From: Heterodera schachtii
Lineage: Eukaryota; Nematoda; Chromadorea; Rhabditida; Heteroderidae
Length of the DNA: 64,000 nt
Reading direction: 5' to 3'
NCBI GenBank assembly: GCA_023374025.1
Contig: SIJG01000016.1
Coordinates: 1,282,642 to 1,346,641, forward strand
Translations under genes and position numbers: made by a program
In this document: in pieces, positions 57,506 through 64,000 of the stretch
Layout of the letters: each line of letters starts with the position of its first letter
Numbering within the stretch: the stretch's first letter is position 1
The notes under the pieces: generated by a model
Seen by the model: the letters and a program-made list of their open reading frames with translations, nothing else
Database searches by the model: none
What the model was told of the DNA's origin: nothing

Positions 57506-58232
57506 TTAAGAAAAAATATTTTGTGCAAAATCGATCGATTGGTTAAATGGTGATTGATCGCTTGCCGAATCACTAAAAATCACTGTCATCTTCTTCCTCC
57601 CCATTTTCTTCATCACCATTTGTTCCATGGTGTCGCTGTCAAGCGGCACCTCATCGTACACGGGCTCTTTGCCCTCGTTTTCAACATCCGCGTGGCGCTG
57701 TCCAGCTGCCTTTAAATATTAAAGATTTGTTTATTTTATGAGAGAGAACGAAAATATATAAAGATTTTAATTAAAATTGCCCACCCTGTCCACCGTCAAA
57801 TTGACGCCGGTCGGACGAAGAGCAACGCCGGCCAACATTGCCGGCAAAATCAACGGAGTCGGTGCGCTCACCGGTTGGCGGTTGCGCCTGGCGGCACTCA
57901 TTCCTGTATTTAATTTTCTAAAAATGTAATTCAAATCGTGAGAAACTCACGCTGGCGATGTCGGCGCAGAATCCTTTTTTGAAGGCGCGGTCCTTCAAAA
58001 ATTTGCGCACTTTGAACCCGGCGCGCACAAGCTTAATTGAGAAATAGGGGTTTAGCGGAATATTGGATAAATGCCCAAATTAACAGACCTGCGCGATGAC
58101 CAAAAGCGCCACCAGCGCAGTGCACACCGCAATCCAGGCGGTCAAATGCGCGGGCGGAGGTGCGCATTCTTTCGCCGCCGCCACCTCCGAAGTTGTCGAA
58201 AGTGTTGTTCTTGTTGTTGTTGTTACGGCTTC
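57506..58232 (-). CDS. Single-pass membrane protein, unknown
   Basis: Exons 58232-58089, 58031-57951, 57903-57785 and 57709-57506 have good splice sites. Exon 1 is Thr-rich (TTLSTTSE) and ends in a membrane helix (HLTAWIAVCTALVALLVIAQ). Exon 2 is strongly basic (RAGFKVRKFLKDRAFKKGF). Exon 3 may instead be a start (MSAARRNRQ), since it does not follow exon 2 in frame; exon 4 continues exon 3 in phase (VDR|AAGQRH) to a stop at 57,506. An upstream exon is expected because exon 1 begins right after an AG. Divergent from the plus-strand gene at 58,372. Confidence 0.45.
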
Positions 58233-58353
58233 CTAAAGCTGCTCAGTGCTCAAAAAGTCCGTGATGTTGTGTACGCTGGGACGCGCACACAGAAAAATAA
58301 TTGACATTTTTACATTTTAATAAATTTTTTAATGAAAATTTTGCGAATAGTGT

Positions 58354-58713
58354 GTGCATCGCCACTCTCAGCAGAATGCCTTGGACATTGATGAGCATGA
58401 CGACGGGTCAACCGAATTCGAAATCGTCTCGCTCTGCTTGTACGATGAACGCCCGTGCACAGTTTTCCGTGAGACTAGGCTGTGGTACCAAATTGGATAC
58501 AGGGCAGAGCATCGCCAAATTCGCACGCAGTGGGGGCTGAACCTTTATTTAAAAGATGAAGGATGCATCGCCCACGTAAAAATTAGCTGGGTCAGAAACA
58601 AAATAATTGTTTCATTTCAGGCTGGGTTTAGCCTAGGCCGGCTTCTGACGTTCGTAAGCGTTTACGCTCACGAAAACGGGCGGCTCAATGTTCAAAGGGC
58701 GAGACAAGTGTAG
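58354..58713 (+). CDS. Unknown protein, two exons visible
   Basis: Exon 58,372-58,575 (after CTCTCAG) with STEFEIVSLCLYDERP and RETRLWYQIGYR joins in phase to 58,621-58,713 (AGFSLGRLLTFVSVY), stop TAG. 98 codons visible; an ATG at 58,354 may be the start instead of a splice. No family recognised. Confidence 0.4.
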   Translation: MHRHSQQNALDIDEHDDGSTEFEIVSLCLYDERPCTVFRETRLWYQIGYRAEHRQIRTQWGLNLYLKDEGCIAHVKISWVRNKIIVSFQAGFSLGRLLTFVSVYAHENGRLNVQRARQV

Positions 58714-58869
58714 GAAACCGTCTATAAGTTCCATATTATTTTTACAAATTTAGCATTTTTGCACGTAACGGTGACTTTGCCCTTCAAGGCCTTATCGACG
58801 GCCAATGTGTGCCGCTGGTACCATTATTTTTAATAGGGGTAGCAAAAAACAAAATGTATTCACTTTAAG

Positions 58870-59452
58870 GAACGTCTCTTTCCCGCGGCTGCCCGCCGGC
58901 ACCACCTGTTGTCCCACCGGCTGCCGCCATTGACCCGCCAGTCGTTGTCCTACCGGCTGCCGCCGAAGTCCCACCGGCAGGCATGGAGGTTGAGCTGGGC
59001 CTCGATGGCACTCTCATTGTGCGCGTCGACGGGGATGAGGACGACGAGCCGCAGCAACAGCCACAATTGACAAATTTCATCCCGGCACAACAACAACAAC
59101 CGCCGCCGAATGAGAACGTCAAGCAGCAGCAACAGCAACAATTGACAAACTTCGTCCCGGAACATCACCAACAGCAGCCGTTGGTTTCCGCTGTGGTCCA
59201 GCTATCAATACACTCGTTGCGGATGCAGATGGTAGATATAATCTGTGCAAAATGACTCTGTACGCTTTTCAGCCGTTTTTCGTCAACCCGCCTTTTCTTC
59301 GGCTTCCATTGGCACTTCCCCCGCTTCAATTCGGCCAGCAGCAAAACCAACATGCGTTTGCACCTCCTCCGGCACCGGCACTTCAAATTGCCCCGCTCGA
59401 TGATGCCCCGGCGCCTCAGCCGTTGTGCGATGTTGTGCCAATGGTTGCCTAA
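58870..59452 (+). CDS. Gln/Pro-rich protein, unknown
   Basis: Exon about 58,870-59,231 (after TTTAAG) and exon 59,273-59,452 (after TTTTCAG) join in phase. It is Pro/Ala-rich at first, then from MEVELGLDGTL it has two copies of a QLTNF(I/V)P motif separated by polyglutamine, and ends PQPLCDVVPMVA. Low complexity; no domain. The composition recalls the Gln-rich N terminus of the RING-like gene at 51-52 kb. Confidence 0.4.
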
Positions 59453-59764
59453 CCCCCTTTTTAACTAGAAATCAAAATTCCCCCAATAAGACGCCGTCTT
59501 CCTCCCGACGCGTACCGCGAAAATGCGTGCGTGCGGCGTATAAATTGCTGTCATCTGATCAGAGCAACGCGGCCCGCCAAATTCTGTTTGGAAACAGACC
59601 TGACTCAACCATGTCCTCCTGCTCTTCCGCATCGTCTTCCACTTCTTTGCTTTGTCTTCCGCTTTTTCTCGTGCGTCTTCCGTCTCCAAACACACCGAAC
59701 TCGACAAAAAAATGCGCCTGATCGTCGAACATTGGAAGCAAAAATGCGTCCCTGATTGCCCCCA

Positions 59765-60235
59765 TTGTTAATCCCCCCGTTTGTTCTCTTTTTTAATTTA
59801 TTTTCACATTTCTCAAATAAATTTTGATCTCTTCCCCATAAAGCGTTTCCCTCCTAATGATTGGAAAATTAAAATAATATTAAAATTTAAAAATAATTAA
59901 TTTACAATACCATTAAATAAGCCTTACACCCTACGGCACTGCCCCCCACATCCCAAGGCTCGCGTCCCTCCCCACTCCCAGGCTCGCGTCCCTCCACCCA
60001 CCGAGATTTGACGCGAAAATTCAAATTTGAATGTATAGACGATATGTTGTGGTGGTACAGCTGGTAGTTTCACAAAAGTACCCTAAATTAAATTTAGGTT
60101 TTTTACCTTATTAGGGCCTAATTCCAATCATTTAGAAAGTCGAAATTAAATCCGGCACCAATGGAAAGTGTTCATTATCCATTTTTCTTTTAATATTAAT
60201 ATAGTTCTTATTCTGTGTGCTAAATGTTGTGGGTC
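59765..60235. other. No gene seen
   Basis: AT-rich with a short GC-rich duplication (GGCTCGCGTCCCTCC twice at about 59,965-59,996). Confidence 0.5.
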
Positions 60236-60535
60236 GGGGTCGTTTTCGCGTAGGCCGAGTTTTTTAAACTATAACTTTTTTCATTGGATCTTGATATCTT
60301 TTGATAGCACCAAGTGTCCTCTATTAGCCTGCAAAATTGTGAAAATTTCAGTTAAGGTTCAAAAAAGTTATGGCCAAAAATGTTTTGAAAACCAATTTTT
60401 TAAATTTTCTGGCCATAACTTTCAAAATTTTGTGGATTAATAGAGGACACTGAGGCTGGCTTTCGTATGACCCAAGATTTTTGCATTTGGTTGACAATAA
60501 AAAAAGCTATAGTTCAAAAACTCGACCCACATGAA
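60236..60535. mobile_element. Fold-back repeat
   Basis: Imperfect inverted ends (CGAGTTTTTTAAACTATAAC against its counterpart near 60,500) and an inverted core around AGTGTCCTCTATTA. Shares that core with the fold-back at 14.46-15.28 kb. Confidence 0.6.
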
Positions 60536-61380
60536 AACGGCGTGGTCTGGAAGGTTGTAGCAAGTCCTTAAAGGGTTTCGTTTCGACAAAAAGTACAACA
60601 AATTTTGGGTATTGGGTGTTGGTGTATTCAATTCAAGTATATCTTTATTTAGCCTTTTCTCGAGAGCACAGTTCAAGTATTATGATACCGTATCTCAGAC
60701 TCATTGGGTCCAAGTATTTTGCATTTGTCATAATACCATACCAGCGTCGATGTCCAATGGTAATTCGCGCAGATGTCCAGCGGTGTTCACCACCAAAACG
60801 ATGGCGAAAGTGGAGGCCATGATCAGCGAAAAGTGCCGTTTCACAAGGCAAGTAACCGGTGCTGGGACGTTAGTCAAAACCCATTAAGATGGGCTTAGAA
60901 CTTTGTAGGCTGACAGAAAACCCTTAGAGCTATTGAATGATATAAAGAATTAAAAATTTGGTTGCTTTTTAGCAAAGTTATATCAAAAAAAATTCCATTT
61001 GATGGTTTTTTAACTAACGCACATTTTGATGGTTTTTGACTAACGTCATAGCACCAAGAAACCTGAAACTATAAGAATGATTCACATGGTCTGGACACTT
61101 ATGTTATCTCCCATCTATTCAGGTAGCCAAAGCCGGTCTAATTCATAGTAAAAAATGGACAACATTCATAGTGGCGGGAGTAACCTCCAATTGCTTAATT
61201 TGACCCTGACCGCACGATGTTGGTGTACACGTCGAAGCGTTCCACGCGGTTGTCCGACGCAAGCATAAATATTCGGGCGTCATCCGCTAAATAGTGCCAT
61301 ATGGCAGCTAAACAACCTTTACACGCAAACATTGTACCTTCTTTTGACTAATGAGAATTGCCAAAAAATATTCTTTTGAA
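60536..61380. other. No gene recognised
   Basis: A 45-codon minus-strand ORF at 61,336-61,199 (MFACKGCLAAIWHYL, then DNRVERFDVYTNIV) has a kelch-like VERFD motif, too short to call. The rest is AT-rich spacer. Confidence 0.4.
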
Positions 61381-61404
61381 CAGTGAGGAAATTAATTCCA
61401 ATAA

Positions 61405-62090
61405 ATAAATCTTACACTCAACGAGAATGATTTGCATTGCGCATCGATAAACAATATGTTCTTGCTGTTGTATTCAATCAGCAAAAAGCCAGAATATTGT
61501 AAATTCGACTTATTATTGAACGAGCACGGCCATTGTAAATAATGAAATAATTATTTAAAATAATCATTTTAAATGAAAAATAATAAATATTTAATAAAAT
61601 TTACTAAAATAATCTTATCAGAAAGTACCATCGCTTGTAGCAATATTGGCACATTCTAAAAAAGTTCTAAAGATCATGTTTTAATATTAATTGCTATCTT
61701 TTTTTTAGATTTTTGAGTTTATTCAAACTTTTTCAAAAATTAGTATTATTTTTGGCAAAAAATTTTAATAATTTGACCAAATTTGGTTGTTTAGATTATA
61801 AAATTTACCAATTAATAAGAGGTGCTTGCTTTGCCCAGCATGCTTGAACGCTTCGATGATACATATTTAAATTTACTTTATTTTTCAATAGGCCATTTTT
61901 ATTATTAGATACTCTTTGAGCCTGGAATGGTTGAATTTTCAAAAGGCCTCAAATAGTACCGTTAATTAAACCATACTAGACACTTGACAAGGTATTCAAC
62001 TTTAAATTGGTCTATCGATGAAGAAGGAAATGTGTGCAGTCTATTTGAGGATGACCAAGAATAATACATTCATAGTTCTATATACAATGA
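61405..62090 (+). pseudogene. GSL copy 3: degraded fragment
   Basis: Matches copy 1 exon 7 (61,410-61,538, with deletions), exon 8 (about 61,620-61,670) and exon 9 (about 61,905-61,990, GAGCCTGGAATGGTTGA). It then jumps to the common 3' flank (GAGGATGACCAAGAATAA near 62,050). Many small indels; no open frame left. Same orientation as the other two copies. Confidence 0.8.
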
Positions 62091-62317
62091 AAATGTTGTG
62101 GTCATTTTGATAAATCCAATTCAATAACTTTTTCTTGAACTTTTTAAAAATTCAAAAAAATTTTACATTTAGTTTTATAGCTGTTACCATATATTTTGGT
62201 TTTAAAATTGACACTGACCCTAACAAAGACTAAAATTCAATTTTTGACATAAACTTCCATTTTTTAGAATGTGAAATTTTTTTTTAATTAAAATTCCTAA
62301 TAAATTTCACTTATAAC

Positions 62318-62847
62318 TAGGGCTCCAATTTATAGTTTTTCACTATTTTTTTCCTGAGCTCCCCGTGGCATGGAATGCACGAAACCCATGTTTTTCGGCT
62401 GTTGTTAAGCTAGTTTTCGATTTATTAGCAACTATTTTCTAGTTTTTTATTTTTAGCAACTAAAAAACTATAAAACTATTTCAACTATTTTTGCTTGTGA
62501 ATAAAAATTTATTATGAAAAATGTAATAAAACGAAAAATACACCCTAAGAATAGACCCGAAAATTTTCAAAAATGCACCCATAAGAAATGAAAAATTTCT
62601 CAAAAATTCATCTCCAAATTTATTTAATTATTTTTTTGAAGAGAATTTTTGATTTTAAAAATTATTTATCTCAATATTGATTTTGTTTAATTTTGTTACC
62701 TTTTTCGATAAAATTTGTCATTTTACATCCCTAATTTGAAAATTTTTAGCAACTATTTACCCATTTTTAGCAACTATTTTGGGGATTTTTTAGTAACTAA
62801 AAATTAATTATTTTGGCGGTTTTTAGTAACTATAAATTGGAGCCCTA
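62318..62847. mobile_element. hAT-like MITE
   Basis: 530 bp with TIRs TAGGGCTCCAATTTATAGTT / inverse and exact 8-bp duplication CTTATAAC (62,310-62,317 and 62,848-62,855). Internal TTTTTAGCAACTATTTT-type repeats. No ORF. Confidence 0.9.
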
Positions 62848-63059
62848 CTTATAACTGTTTTTTCAAAGTTTTTAGGTTATTTGTGATCAAAAGCTCGCTT
62901 TAATAAAGGTCCGTTTTTAAGAAAGGATCTTTTGCTATATAATTTTTATGAAAAAAAATTTGAATATCAAAATATTACATAGATTTAAAGAAATAAATAT
63001 TGCGTAACCAAATTTTGTTTGATTTATCCATTTGTAAGCATTTTCACAATTTTTTGTCA

Positions 63060-63530
63060 AATAAAATTGATTCTCCCAATTTTCCAACGGACAGGACATT
63101 CAAACACTATTTGGCATCCCATTTTCTGTCCTCCACGGCACATTTTTTCCTGGCACCCATTGGCCGTCGATCAAATTATTGATAACTATAAATCTGTAAG
63201 AAAAATATTCAAAAGATCAGAACCACATCCTCCCCCCCCCCCCCGTAATGGTATTTTCTTTCACTGTTCCCCTTCCCCCCACGCCATTTAGCCATTCTCA
63301 AATACATAAACCCAATTTATGGGAGCTTCACAAATATTGCATATGAAAATATTTTAATGCCAAATAAATTTCCACCCTCCCAACTTTCCTCCGGACAGGA
63401 CTATTTGGCATCCCATTTTCTGTCCTCCACGGCACATTTTTTCCTGGCATCCTTTGGCCATCGATCAAATTATCGATAACTATAAATTTATAAGAAAAAG
63501 AAAGATTCAAAAGATCAGAACCACATTCTG
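63060..63530 (+). repeat. Tandem duplicated dispersed repeat
   Basis: The block GGACAGGACA...TTTTCTGTCCTCCACGGCAC...GATCAGAACCACAT occurs at 63,085-63,225 and again at 63,395-63,527, separated by the C-run repeat also found at 49.3 kb. A third partial copy is at 20,160-20,230. Confidence 0.8.
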
Positions 63531-64000
63531 AATATATTGCACATGAAAATAGGCACAGTAATACACAATATTATATATTTAGATTTTCTAAACGGCAAAA
63601 AATTGTTTATTTAAGCAATTTGTAGCAATTTCTGTATAGTTTTCGTTGAATTTCCTATTTCTATGCAAAATTATTTTGTGTTACCTCTTTTGCCACTTTA
63701 CAACGAAAATGGATTAAGCATAATGCATGAAAAATTGAGAAACCCAAACTTGGACACTTTGACGCAACTGCAAAATGCCATTGGAAAAGAAAAGGAAGCG
63801 AGGTAAAAATGGGATAATAAAAATAAAAATGTAAAATAAATGAAAATTGAATTAAAGGGATCAAAAAATGAATGTGACTAGAGAGCGGCAGAATGAACAA
63901 CAAAATAAGCGCAAAATGCACGAATTTGTCGATGATGGCAAAGAAAACGGGGAGAAAAAGCCGGGAAAACAATTCGGAAGACGAAAATGAACAAAATAAA
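63531..64000. other. No gene seen: spacer and repeat edge
   Basis: AT-rich; the last about 100 bp repeat sequence from 44,640-44,770. The window ends inside this repeat. Confidence 0.5.

Noticed and set aside
61199..61336. Kelch repeat protein
   Set aside because: Only one VERFD-type motif in 45 codons; too short to distinguish from chance.
1..64000. Spliced-leader, rRNA or snRNA genes
   Set aside because: I looked for the nematode SL1 exon and conserved rRNA blocks by eye and found none; an exact search would be decisive.

Overview
The window is AT-rich eukaryotic DNA with many short GT-AG introns, almost certainly from a plant-parasitic nematode of the cyst-nematode group (Heteroderidae, Globodera-like). 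Three things point there: fragments of the large F-box-like protein family known from cyst nematodes, a cluster of glutathione-synthetase-like (GSL) genes with an N-terminal secretion signal of the kind described as effectors in these worms, and a nematode-type cullin-1. Most ORFs longer than 60 codons are shadows or repeat noise. The real genes are spliced, and I rebuilt them exon by exon from splice sites, reading phase and family motifs.

Layout. 0.8-2.4 kb: F-box-like gene (minus). 3.1-6.5 kb: intact 17-exon cullin-1 (plus), the only clear housekeeping gene. 6.9-10.1 kb: a duplicated tRNA-headed repeat around a 25-bp minisatellite. 10.1-11.8 kb: a second F-box-like gene, dead, with a TIR element inserted in its last exon. 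12.4-14.25 kb: three hAT-like elements nested inside one another. 14.5-15.3 kb: a palindromic fold-back element. 16.2-19.9 kb: GSL copy 1, with four ATGCCA-type motifs upstream. 21.1-27.8 kb: three genes for secreted products on the minus strand (two small unknown proteins and a trypsin-like protease). 28.4-32.6 kb: GSL copy 2, a shuffled mosaic.

The most interesting part is 32,592-43,721. This 11.1-kb element has near-identical 3.3-kb terminal inverted repeats, AG...CT ends and a 6-bp target duplication (ATAAAG), and it is inserted in the 3' flank of GSL copy 2. The related 3' flank of GSL copy 1 shows the unoccupied site. Its 4.5-kb interior holds remnants of a Polinton/Maverick packaging ATPase, a B-type cyclin, an Argonaute PAZ-region gene with introns, and an intact 193-codon AT-hook/zinc protein. 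It looks like a virus-like transposon carrying host-type cargo.

At about 51-59.5 kb lies a second Polinton-like locus: decayed DNA polymerase B (exonuclease part only), capsid-like genes and a basic glycine-rich ORF, mixed with intact spliced accessory genes (a Gln-rich RING-like protein of 304 codons, a single-pass membrane protein, a Gln/Pro-rich protein) and another Argonaute PAZ fragment. A third, degraded GSL fragment follows at 61.4-62.1 kb, then another hAT-like MITE and dispersed repeats to the end. GSL duplication, repeated DNA transposition and capture of silencing and cell-cycle genes together make this an accessory, rapidly changing region.
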